NCBI GenBank assembly: GCA_034687125.1
Contig: JAQGBZ010000174.1
Span: 62,001 to 126,000 of the forward strand
Direction: 5' to 3'
DNA length: 64,000 bases
DNA from: Neelides folsomi
Taxonomy: Eukaryota; Arthropoda; Collembola; Neelipleona; Neelidae
The notes under the pieces are model-generated. The model was not told the origin of the DNA. It saw only the letters and a list, made by a program, of their open reading frames with translations, and searched no databases. The position numbers and the translations under genes were made by a program. Positions 1 to 10,991 of this stretch are shown here, piece after piece; the stretch's first letter is position 1, and each line of letters opens with the position of its first letter.

Positions 1-65
1 AAATCTTAATTTGAGGTGATCAATTGGAAGAGTAACATTTGGAGAATCTCAGAAAAATTTTATGT

Positions 66-3000
66 TCACCATCTTGGAAGTTCTAATTTCGGAGAAAGGT
101 TTTTCCTCCAGGAGAAGGGAGGAGTCGGAGAGTAATAATTTACGTCTGTCTCTTCCACCACAACAAAAGGATGTAAATATTGTATGAGGGAATATTGTTT
201 CTGTTTTAGAGTTTCTCCGCTTGAAAAAAGCTTTTGAACTCACCTGAGTCATAAAGAAGCGATCCAGGAAGACCATGAAGTCGACTGAACACACGGAGCT
301 GGTTAATTAATTTTGAGTCAAAGCGAGCTTTGCAGAAATCTGACGGAGTTTTCCCCTCACTCTTCCCTGTTAATAAAAAGAAAGTGAAATGAAGTTCTGG
401 CATAGTTTAATTGTCCTTCCTATTATCAACGTATGAGTAATCTTTATTCATTACGTCATTTCATTATTACAGCCAAGCAGTAGAATTGGCAGATTAAAAA
501 CTACTTACTCTAAATTGGGTGAAAAATCAAATAGCGTGAAAAAAAGAACTGTATTATTGGAAATCTTTATTGATTTTAAGACTCCCTTTACACCCATTCA
601 TAGCACTAAAAGAAGATTTGTAGGGAAATAAGAAGTAATGCAATTACGACATACATACATTCCATGGGTTTGCATTGTACTTGGTACTTGCACTTTCGAG
701 GCTATTAGCTTATAAATAAAATAGGTATGTAAGGTACAACGAGTACCATTATAGCATAGGAGTAAAGATTGGGAATAATTTGCCTTTAATCTTTGATATT
801 TTTGTAGAATTGAGGCCAATTCCTTTGCATTTTGATGTCCAGTAGAGGAAAAAGTCGTTTCCTCGAGCCGCCGTCTGAATTAAAGGAGGCGAGGCTTGAG
901 CTCCAATGCTCGTAATAATTGGATTCTCAAGAAGAGGTTTTCCCGTCACGCCGTCCAAGACGGTAATCTGAAAAAACAAAATTTATTTTTTCTTCCTCGT
1001 GGCTCATTGCCCATCTTGCTGTCCCATTGAGTCTCCTGACCTGAGCATGATAATAAACCGGGGAGTCCGGGCCACCCTCGTACTTGATTAGGAAGTCTGG
1101 GACATCGTCGCCGTTGAAATCTCCCGGAGTTGGAGCTCTGGAAAAGAGAAACGATCATTCTGTTGTGGTAAGTCCTCCACAGCCTTCCTAACAACTTCGA
1201 CTCCAATGAATTCAAAGGAGAACCAGCTGGATGTGACGGAACGTAAAATAAATCCGCTCAACCAACTTCTTTTTCAAGTTCTTCCCAATTGTGAGGGAGA
1301 TAAAGCAAACAACTTGTTGTGAAAAATCCTCAACTTCTCCTTCATTATGATACACAACACGGCGGCATAAGGAGAAAGGAATTATAATGAGGAGCTTACA
1401 TGTATGTGACAGACCCGGGAAAGCTGAAGTTCCAAATCTGCTGGAGTGAGTCGCCATTGAAAGCAATGACCGTGGAGTTAAAGGTCGCCATGATAATGTC
1501 CTCATACCCATCTCCGGTAATGTCCGTAATCACCGGCGGTATCAACATACCTCTATCATTGTCCTTGTACACCTCGCGAGCCTTAAAAAGAAAAGCCCAT
1601 CAATTTCTAACTCAAAGAGTCAGAGGACAAAGGATGAGAAATGTCGTTTGAGTTGTATTACTCTCATAATACATAATTCAAGGTTGGTCTTTACCTCTCC
1701 GACTTTCCCATGGTAGAGATCTCCGATTGTGAGTAAGAAGAGAGAACCCCCAGTGTTTTCACCACCTGTCCCGAACAGAATGCTGTCCGTCCCATCACCT
1801 CTTGTCATGATTTGGGGAGAGTAATTGCTCTCACGATGATCAAGAGTCTCAACTGATTGAAGAACTTGCCCGTCTTTACCACTCACCAGTACAATCCTCC
1901 CACCGACTGTTTCCTTTATTCCTACTATAAATTCAAACTTGTTTATATTAATAAGACCATGCCCTGAAGCACTTTTACTAACAAAGTGTCTACTATTGTT
2001 ATTGTACACTTGTACTACTACTTTGTAGTACTGAATGTGAGAAATAATTCACAATACTTTGAGTACACAATATACTACATTTTGTACTCAATGATTTACT
2101 CATCAATACACGTACCATATAGTACCATAGTATAAACGTATTGGTGTAAAATATAAGCTCATAATTTAATTTGGTGAATTGGGTAGATGCAGATATATTC
2201 GAATAATATACCTATTCTTAATACAGAAACCGAATATTTAAATATCTGGAATCAATTATGTAAATAAGTCTTTATACTTTACAGTTACGCGAGTATTTAT
2301 ATTTGTGGAACGAGAATCTTACGAGAATCAGACGGGGAATCAAAGCCAGCAATTGTTACAATATCAACAACACCATCATCGTTGACGTCTCTTATAAACT
2401 GTGGAGTGTAAATGTTCATCTCCATGTTTTTCTGCCCAGCCCCGCTTACAAAACTCCATATTAAATTGCCATTTGATCCACTTAATGCCGAAAAAACCTA
2501 TAAAACAATTAATGGAGCTTAAATTGTGAAATACGCCACGAGCGAGTAATTAAGTTAATCTGATTTGTAGTTAATTGAGCTGGAAATTTTAATTAAACTC
2601 ACGCCTCCTCTGCCGCCAATAAGACAATCGTTGATGCCATCAGTGTTAATGTCTTCATTACAGTTGATTGAAAAGACTTCATGCGCGACCCAATGCTTCC
2701 AAAGCTCCGAGCCATCTTTCCCATTAATGGCAATAACACCCCCGAAGCAAGAGGTTTGACCAGGGAAATAAATATCACAGACCTATAGCCCCATTAAATA
2801 TGGCATTAGAAAAAGAATTAAATGGAATTCAATTGCCCTTTGATACTTTTAAAGGAGTATTAAGGTACTTTATGGCTCTTATTGGCGCTTATTAAAGATT
2901 AAAATCCCTTGAGAACTTAAGGGAGACAGAGATAAATGGAAACCGAAAGGTCAACTTACCCACTGAGGAACGTTGAGCCCATCCACTCCTTTCGGATCGC

Positions 3001-3885
3001 ATTTCATATAGGGAGAAATTAAAGTAAGTAGGAGATCGATAAATTCTCACTTTACACTACGCCCTTTGGAATACAGATGGTTTTTATTGTTTTCCTTACC
3101 CGTTCCAAATCCAAAAACGATGTCTTGAAACGAATCCTTGTTGATATTCAATAAACGAAAAGCAGAGTTTGTGAGATATTTGGGATATTCTTTCACCCAA
3201 ACTTCACTATTTTCTATTTGATCACATGGAACAATCAAATCGTTCCCTCTTGGTCCGGACACTTTCCATAGATTAAGAAAGGTGAATGATGAAGTTACGT
3301 ATGTAAAAATAAATGCAATCGCGGCCATCACACCTAAAATAAATTAATGTAATAATGTCGATTAAATAATATAATTACAATATTAGATTATTAAATATAA
3401 TATTTAAAAATTTACATGAAAGTTCAATACTCAAAAATAATTTTGAAACAAATCAAACAAACAAATGCTTGTATTACAAATCAATTAAAATTTCTGAACA
3501 TACCAAGTATTGCAAACATAATAATTAAGACGTAGCATAGCGGGACACATATTAATCGAAGTGATGTGAGCGTTGATCTAGAACGAACTTGAGTATGAAG
3601 ACCAGAATTTTTAAATTTTTCAAAGGCGTACTGAAAAAAATAAATATTTTACTAAAATTTATCCGCTGCTATTTTTTTGTATTTATAAATGCGATAGAAT
3701 TTAGTAAATCTTACAGGTCTTTTTCTTGGAGTCATCAATGGTTTTTTAGCTGTATCAAATTCAATTCTGAATCCATTTTTTCCTCCCCGAACGAAAAGAT
3801 CGTCGTCAACATCTGAGAGTTCGGCATCTTCATAATTTTCATTAATTTCTAACTTTGTTTCATTCATTTGACACGTGGGAAGCAT
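66..3885 (-). CDS. FAM234 (ITFG3)-family single-pass membrane protein
   Basis: Multi-exon gene reading right to left. The first exon (3885 or 3867 to 3715) encodes an acidic cytosolic tail. Exons 3504-3630 and from 3333 down encode a strong hydrophobic segment across their junction (YVLIIMFAILG then VMAAIAFIF), giving a type II membrane topology. The ectodomain has FG-GAP/beta-propeller-like Asp-rich turns (DVNDDGVVDIV, NTDGINDCLIGG) and Trp/Gly-rich blades, as in FAM234A/B, whose molecular function is not established. The visible end of the propeller (784-969) runs to an in-frame stop at 749. However, a GC donor at 783/782 (AAAG then GCAAAT) matches in phase the exons 244-366 and 66-145, which encode a Cys-containing tail (SDFCKARFDSKL) and stop at 66. 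I favour that as the true end. The splice between the exons near 3333 and 2960 is ambiguous. Family call fairly sure, ends less so. Confidence 0.8.
367..783 (-). other. Inferred GC-AG intron of the FAM234-family gene
   Basis: No GT donor exists between the last propeller codons and the stop at 749. The donor AAAG|GCAAAT leaves one base (phase 1), and the acceptor after a pyrimidine-rich tract ending TTAACAG at 367 needs exactly one base. Joining them keeps the frame open through two further exons. The interval otherwise holds AT-rich sequence with AATAAA-like motifs on the minus strand, so a short isoform ending at 749 is also possible. Confidence 0.55.
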
Positions 3886-5499
3886 TTCGATTATTAAATA
3901 TGGTAGAAACAAACAAAATATGTCCAATAGAAATTTCCCTCTCTCAAATTCAGATCAGGTTATCCAACTTCACTGATTTCATTGAAGACCTTTATTGTAG
4001 ATTATTTTGAACTTTGTTAAATCAACTTAACTGCAGAGGAAGAACGATGAAGGATCGACGGAAATGAGAACAGATGCAAAATATCTTTGATAAAGGAAAC
4101 TCCACCATGCGCAACTTTCCCTCTTGTGAACTTGCGGAGGGAAGGAAAACTTTCTCCAAATTAAAAATCGATAAGTTCTCTACTCCAATAAACCTAACCT
4201 AAAACTATCCATGCCACATTTATTTCCATCAAATCTCACATGTTCTCTTCTTTATCTTGGACATGTATCAAAATCCTGTTGATTTGTGAATGAATTTTGA
4301 GTTGATATACCCATTCATGTTCTTACTTTATTACTTTCTTCGAAGGTTATTCAACAAGCTGCCAAGAAATAATTATTATAAAGCCCAATTGTCTGCCAAG
4401 AAGCTGAGAATAAACTTGTTGGACACTCAAAGAGAAACTTTAAATATTTTACTGCTATAAATCCGGGAAATTAATGCATCGGTCCATCAATATTATCTTA
4501 TATAAGTTGTTTGAGCCTTTTATTACAAAAAACTTCCTAAAATGGGAATAAAAGGCTTATAACTCTTTGTTTATAAAACTAAAGAGAGGGAGAGGAACAC
4601 TTTAGGCCAAGAGCATTTCATCCCACTTCTCCTATACTAAGGCATTGAAGCCACGGTTACATGCTTCAACTACTCATTTCTTTGTCTTTTTATCTATCAA
4701 ACTATTGGATTTTTATCATAAGAAACGGAACAGGGAGCATCAACAAGAGAAAGAGTAAAGTCGCTGAAGTTTTCTCACATTAATTATACTGACCCTGATA
4801 ATTTTAACGCTCTATCTCTAAACATGTAAAATACTTCTATTAATTACATATGACATAGATATTTAATTTAAAAAGGGTTCATTTATTTTAACGAATACTG
4901 ATAGTAAATGAGTTAGTGAATAAGGTAAAAAACATATGGTACATTTCTGCCATATTAGTATCGTTTTTATTAAATTAACATTTTTAAATGAATGAATAGA
5001 AAAGAAATGGAAGTGGACTTTAGAACGAGGATAAATTGCCTCCTTTTCCCAAAGGGAAGCAAAACGGATGAAAGGGCTTATGGTGAATCACATTTTAATA
5101 TCATTTTAACTACTTAAATATTCATGTTTTGCTTTATGGTATGAATATGATGGTTATTAAATTCAGTTTTAATGAACTTTCAGGGACAGTTTTCTCAAAG
5201 AAAAAGCGGCCAACTTCAATGGAATCAAGAACTGAAATGAGACAAGTAAATTAAACAAGCATATTCCTTTCTTTTATTTATGAATATAAATTAAAACCCA
5301 ATGAAAACATATTGTAAAATTATTTATGTTACATACATGAATGAGCTTTATTTTTAGAGACTGAAAAATAATAAATTGGAAAAGACTCTTGATGACATTT
5401 TTTATACATTTAAAGGTAACCTTTTTGACTTTTTTTAAATGAACTACCCCCTCCCCCTCAAAAAAATTCAAAGTATTTTTCTCAAGTTTATATCAATGT
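3886..5499. other. Intergenic, AT-rich; no convincing gene
   Basis: Lies between the divergently oriented FAM234 and CFAP91-like genes. No open frame over 60 codons has recognisable content. A possible small exon on the plus strand at about 5184-5246, after an acceptor TTTCAG, would encode a basic peptide (TVFSKKKRPTSM), but its phase does not match the next exon, so I do not include it. Promoters of both neighbours presumably lie here; no TATA box stands out. Confidence 0.5.
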
Positions 5500-8400
5500 A
5501 TGATGTTAAAAACTATTTGTAAAGACGAGCCTACAAAGCTTCCACCTACGGATGACATTGCCATTATGCGAAAGATGCTTATGAGCACAATAAGAAACGT
5601 CCGGACTCCCACTGACAGGAGATTTGACGAAGGGGAGGATCAGAAGGAATTGGCTGTTATAACATTGCAAAAAATAATCCGAGGGCGTTCGACTCAAATA
5701 ACTGTCTCTGTCAATCCCCGTTTAAAAGTTTTTTTTACCAAAATAAGTTTATTTGTAGTTGCGCGAAGAAATCGAAGAGCATATGTGGACTTTGCTTGAA
5801 CTTAAAAATCTTCATAAAATGGACCCAAATGGGTTACATTTTACTGTCAATGAAAGAATTGTCATAAAGAATTTACAAAGGGAAATTACATTCAATAAGG
5901 AAAAGGTAATTATCCTGAGAACACGTTTACATTCAATAAAGTCTTTCAATGAAGTAATCTAATAACTTTTATTTTCTAACATAAATAAAATTAAAATTAT
6001 TTAATTTTCTGACCAGCGTTTTATTAAAATGCAATAGAGGAACGAAATTACTCAAGTGCCAGACCAACTTGAAGGAGAAACCCTTTCAAGAATGATGGAA
6101 TTTTTAGAAAAAGAAATGATTCGCCTTCTTGACGAAAAGAGAATCCATAATGTTATGACCTTAGCAGACCACAACAGGAGGTTCCGTGAAGCTGTTGAAG
6201 CCGGACGAAGACAAATGGATGAAGAATTCCGCCGCTCTTGTGACGAGATTCACAGACAAGTCACTGGAATTCATCAATCGACAGTTGACATTCATTTGGA
6301 TGAGCTTTACCTCGAATCTCTCAATAGAAATGCAGAAGAATCCACCAAGGGTTATATTCAAAATCTCGCAAAGGCCTACAACAATGCTGCTTACATGATG
6401 AATAAGTAAATTTTTAAACATGAGTGCAATACATAGGTTTATTAATTGCTGATATATTATGTGAATTTAATTTATATTTTTTGACATTAATTAACATTTG
6501 TTAAATTAGCGCTACTGAGATTGAACAAGAAGAAATGATAGATGAAATGATCCAAGGATTTTTACTTCCAGAAATGAACCGTTTCTTCGCAAGAGAAAAC
6601 GAGGCAAATGCCAAGAAACGAACAATCATCGCAGCTCAACAAGTCACTGGATCTTTGTGTAGCGCTCAAGGAATCCTCAATGAAATTGTCGGCGCTCTTC
6701 AGCCTACAATGAAATATCATATGAACATCGGAGAAAAATCCGTTAAGGGAGCGAAGGACGCCATTGACTGCATCATGAGAGAGGCTGTAAGGAAAGCTTA
6801 CAAACTTCCTAACTCAGAATTTGACAAAATCGGAAAAGGTAAAACTATGTACAAATACAAATATTACATACCTACATACTATGTGTACATATACTTTTAT
6901 ACAGGGTGGGCCATAAAGATCTTTTTTGAATCAATCACGAATTCTTTAATTATCAACTATTTTATATTTTAATTCCCAAGAATGTTCAATAAGCAACTTA
7001 TAAAAGACTCAAAGCACTTTAATTGTTGACTTGGGCTCCATTTGCTTCGATGCAACGTTGTAAGCGTCCTTAAACAGTTTCGCAAGCTCTTTTGCACATA
7101 GCAACCGGTACTTCATTGAATGCCTGAATGATGGAAGCCTTCAACTCGCCCAGATTTGAAGGATTTCTAGAATAAACCTTATCCTTGACATATCCCCATA
7201 AGAAGAAATCCAAAGGAGTGAAATCGGGTGAACGTGCGGGCATTCGAAAGGTCCTCCTCTCCCTATCCACTGATTACCAAAAGTTTCGTTCAATGAACTT
7301 CTGACTCTCTTGTCAAAATGTCCAATTGAATCCATGATTCACGGATGTTGAATGCAGCGTAAATGTCTGAGAGGACTTTCTCTTCGAACATCTTCAAAAA
7401 AGACGCTCCAGTGACAGACCCTTCAAAAAAATATAGACCCAAGATTCCTTCAGTGGTGATAAGGGCGAGGACACAAATTGAGCTGGATTTCATTTTTTGG
7501 CTTCATCACATGTGGATTTTCAGGTCCCCAATATATCTGAAAAGAGCATGCAATGAAGCGAGTTGTGAGGCATGCAGGAAGCGGGAAAGATGGGATGTTG
7601 GAGGGATGTGAGGCTGGAGGGGTAGGAGGCGTGAGGGTGGTGAGGCGGGAGGGTGAAGAGGCGGGAATGATGGAAAGCGGACGCTATTGTAAGTAAGATA
7701 GTGGAAAATAAGCTAAATATCTACCTCATTAAAGCGATTGACTGTTCCACTAAGACAAAAGCAAGCCTCATCGCTCCAAATTATGCGTTGTAGGAATGAA
7801 CGGTCGGCATCGACCATAGTTAAAAATTGAATTGCGAATTTCAATCTTTTTGCAAAATCCTCTTCCTTCAGCTCTTGAACATATCTTGCACGATATGGCT
7901 TAAAATGCCAATCTTTCAACATTCGCCTTAGAGAATCTCGGCCGATGTTGAGATCACGAGAAAGCCTCCTTGTTGATGTCGGTTGAAGAGGCGTTTCTTC
8001 AATTCTGCTTTTCAACCTTTGAAGATTTTCTTCTGTGCGGACTGTTTTTGGCCTTCCAGTTGATTTTTTATTTAAAGTGCTCCCTGTGTCTTTAAATTTT
8101 CCTTGCTAAGCACCTAATTGTTTTACAAATGGGGGGCCACTGTTTCAAATGGCCAACGCCTTACAACTTCCGGGGCACTTTTAACTTCAGCGTAGGTTTC
8201 TATCACGAAGATTCGTTCCTCTTTAGCAAGTCGTCGGCCCTTATAAGCCATATTGGCAATATGGAAAATTAAGATTTTAAAAGGATTTATAGAGAAAAGA
8301 GAAAACCAGACTTTCTCAAGGAAAAGTTCCTGCCGTTTATTAATTATTTAAGCATTTCAGCTTATAGTTAGCTTCAAACTATAGTATAACATTTCCCATC

Positions 8401-8906
8401 ATATGGCTATCTTGAAAGATTTTTATCTTTGATTGAATTAAAGTTATAGTTATTTTAAAAAAAAGATCTCTCTTTAAGGCCCACTCTGTATGTATAATGT
8501 ATAGAGCAGAAATCAGAAATTTTAAATCTCAAGAATTTATTAATTAAATTGAAAAATCTATTTAATTGAAACTTTACTAAAAAATCAATTTTGGATTTTA
8601 GCTCCAGAGGAAGATGCAGGAGAAGGAGAAACGCCAGAACGCGACTCAGACGATGATTTCGGAGAAGATGATGAGAAAATTCCAGAGTGTCGTGCTGATT
8701 GTAGCGGTATTGAAGTTCCACCAATACTTGCAACAGCTCTCGGAGAAAAATCTCTTCAACTTGCACATCATAGCGAAATTGGCGAAAAGACTTTGAATAT
8801 CTTTAAAGAAGCATGCGAAACGTTCTTTGAACTTGCAATTATAACTGCTGATAAAGTTGCCCCGCCACCCGAAGAAGTTTTTGATGACGAGATGGTTGAT
8901 GATTAG
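5500..8906 (+). CDS. CFAP91 (MAATS1/AAT1)-like cilia protein, C-terminal part
   Basis: Exons: about 5500-5727, 5759-5905, 6038-6405, 6510-6838 and 8602-8906. They encode the C-terminal half typical of CFAP91, an axonemal radial-spoke/calmodulin-associated protein of motile cilia and sperm tails: a LQKIIRGRSTQ block, then long charged coiled-coil (LEGETLSRMMEFLEKEM, DEIHRQVTGIHQSTVDIHLDEL), then an acidic tail ending FDDEMVDD. Phases of the last four joins are consistent. The start at 5500 is only the first in-frame Met of an open exon. The N-terminal half of the family is not visible upstream, so upstream exons are missed, the gene is truncated, or the protein is short. The 1.76-kb intron 6839-8601 contains an antisense mariner element. 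Confidence 0.75.
7070..8251 (-). pseudogene. Broken mariner transposase (DDE superfamily)
   Basis: Translating right to left gives a plausible start at 8251 (MAYKGRRLAKEERIF), followed by stop codons and frame changes. Then come a helix-turn-helix-like segment (TSTRRLSRDLNIGRDSLRRM, 7713-8015), a first catalytic-Asp block (IIWSDEACFCLSG), a degenerate middle and a last-Asp block (ARSPDFTPLDFFLWG, 7070-7270). At least three frames are needed and a G/A-rich tract interrupts the middle, so no intact transposase can be made. Opposite in orientation to its host gene. Confidence 0.88.
7570..7690. repeat. Purine-rich imperfect minisatellite inside the mariner element
   Basis: A run of short G/A-rich units (variants of GGGAGGxGTGAGG) with no coding continuity to the transposase pieces on either side. 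It is much more G-rich on the plus strand than its surroundings, and is best read as a secondary expansion within the dead element. Confidence 0.55.
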
Positions 8907-9371
8907 TGGAAAACTATATTTATTTATATTTAGCAATAAATATTCATTCCTCGCAATCTTGATAATTTATGCAACAATATGCTCGTCTAAAAATGAACAA
9001 ATCAAGTTATTTTTATTTAAACAATAAAATTAATTTTAAAGAATTGAAATACAAAAACTTCATGCAAGATATGGGCCAATGTATTGATTTTATAAATGTT
9101 TTGAAATTTTCTCATTGGATTATTATTTTGCTGGATTTGAAAAGCTTAAAAACCCATTAAGTTTAGAGTATTTTTGTTGAAGGGCTGTCGACCTTTTCTT
9201 TTGTCATTATTTATCGTTCAACTCCCTTCCTCTACCTTTTCGATAAAATATTAAAACTTTAAACCTCACATTCAATTTGAGTTCTTGTGAGTTCTTGAAA
9301 AAGCTTTGTTTCAATTTAATATAATAGAAGTAAAGATTATCCGAAAGGCTTTTTTAAATCCAAAAGGCTCA
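8907..9371. other. Intergenic, AT-rich; no gene seen
   Basis: Short spacer between two genes on the same strand. It holds AATAAA (about 8936) suited to ending the upstream transcript, and no clear TATA box for the downstream gene. Confidence 0.5.
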
Positions 9372-10991
9372 ATGGGAAAAGTTGATCCTATTAGTAAAAA
9401 ATCCATTTTGAGTTTTCTCTTGATAAGCCTCATCGCCTTTGAAAAGGTGAAGTGCCAATCTGACGATAATGAGCCTTCGCTCCCATCAAATCTCCCATCT
9501 CCTCCTGAACCAATGAAAGCAGGAGGAGCTGGAATTTCAACCAGCGGTCAAAATTCTGGAGGAAGTGGAGGTCAAGGTCATGGAACTCCTGGAAGTGGAG
9601 GTGCAGCAGGAGCTTCAAGTTTATTCACAAGAATTCCTCCAATCCCGCCGATTAGCCCTGAACCGGATGAACCACCTCCACCAACAATTCTCGTTCTCGT
9701 TCCGCAATTTAAGCTGAAAATTCAAAATCTACCCAAATGGTTTGGATCCAACGTGAAATATTCCTTTCCAATTTCAAGTATACATATACTCTACTAATAT
9801 TATATTCTACTAAAAGTACATGAACATTTTAACCTAAAATTGTAATTCTCCCATTGAATATTAAGCCTCAAAACTGGGGAAACCATGTTTTATTGGTCCT
9901 TCAATAACATGTGTCCATTCCATAGTTGAATTATTCAAAATATTAAAAAATGCTCAAGCGGGGCAGGGATTGTTTAGTAACCAAATGTATAGAAATTAGC
10001 AAAAGCCCTATCAGATTTAATATTTTCAATAATTATTTATACAACTATGGGTCCTTGGACACGTAAAATGAAGAAGACAATAATTAAAAGTCCAAAAATT
10101 GACTAAAATTGTTAATTTTCGTTAATATCTATTAAACAAAAGGTTTGTTCAAAAAAGCACAATCTAATAACAAAATAAATTACAATTTCGGAAAGGACTG
10201 GTATATAAACTTGTATGAAAAAGTCGATAGATTCCGAGTTGTAGGAGCTCAAAGTTTTAAAAACCCTCCACTTTACGACGTTTCTTTGAGGTAATGGTGA
10301 ACTTTTAAAACAAATCAACGTCTAATCGAATTCAATCATCCAAATCTGAACAACTTATGTATTCGAATTTTTTTAAAACTTATTGCAGGAGCTAGGATTA
10401 AATGCCTTTACCAATATATAGGCTTAATGCATTCTATCCCATTAACTTATAATTGTATCAATAACTTTATTTGAATTATCATTTGTAGTATTTTTTGATA
10501 AATTGGACATTCAACCTGGATTCTTTAACCTTGCAACATTCTTTGGTCATGGAAGGAGAAAAAGAAACGTGGGATCAAATGTAAACAAAAGGAATAAGAC
10601 AGTATCCCAACGTGGCATTATGCTTGCCAAGATTGAAGAGAAATTGCGACCGCTAGGGATTGGACGTAATTGTATCTTGAGAGCTATTTGCGAAATTCAT
10701 GAACATCCACTGCAGTTAGGACTCCTTGGGGAAATTATTCATTTACTATTCACGTATGAAGACGATATCTTAACCTAATGTTAAATTGCTTGTCTAAACA
10801 ATATTATTAATACTGATAAGAACAATTATAATAGCAGATTAATTTTCCCTACATGTCATTTTATTTTCAGGATCAGCAATTATGATTCCGAGGTTGAATC
10901 AATGAAAGAATTTTTAGACGCCGAAATAACTGGAAAAACTCAAGGATGCGATGAATATCATAAAATTTGTGACAAATCCATTTTTATATAA
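9372..10991 (+). CDS. DM4/DM12-family secreted protein with Gly/Pro-rich N-terminus
   Basis: Three exons: 9372-9777, 10489-10753 and 10871-10991, with consistent phases (1, then 2). The start Met at 9372 is chosen over the upstream in-frame Met at 9306 because it begins a good signal peptide (ILSFLLISLIAF, cleavage near VKCQ). Then comes a low-complexity region rich in Pro, Gly and Ser (about residues 30-110), a beta-like LVLVPQFKLKI segment, a furin-type site RRKR followed by NV, and the Cys-containing C-terminal domain (GRNCILRAICEIHEHPL ... LLGEIIHLLFT ... GCDEYHKICDKS), the hallmark of the arthropod DM4/DM12 family. That family is secreted and of unknown biochemical function. The Gly/Pro linker is unusually long for the family as I know it. 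Confidence 0.85.

Larger units (their letters stand above)
6902..8488 (-). mobile_element. Tc1/mariner-type transposon, decayed, in a CFAP91-like intron
   Basis: Inverted ends are CAGGGTGGGCC... at 6902 and ...GGCCCACTCTG at 8488, each flanked by TA (6900-6901 and 8489-8490), the standard mariner target duplication. Similarity of the ends continues inward for about 30 bp (CATAAAGATCTTTTTT against AAAAAAAGATCTCTCTTTA). The minus strand carries transposase pieces starting near 8251. Length (about 1.59 kb) is longer than a typical 1.3-kb mariner, partly because of a purine-rich insert near 7570-7690. Confidence 0.9.

Noticed and set aside
66-366. Two exons at the left edge as a separate unknown gene
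   Set aside because: No start exon could be found for them, while a GC donor in the FAM234 exon matches in phase and the Cys-containing tail suits the family end as I recall it.
749-979. Stop at 749 as the definite FAM234 end
   Set aside because: Kept only as a possible short isoform; the residues after CKGIG look like ordinary continuation into a splice, not a conserved C-terminus.
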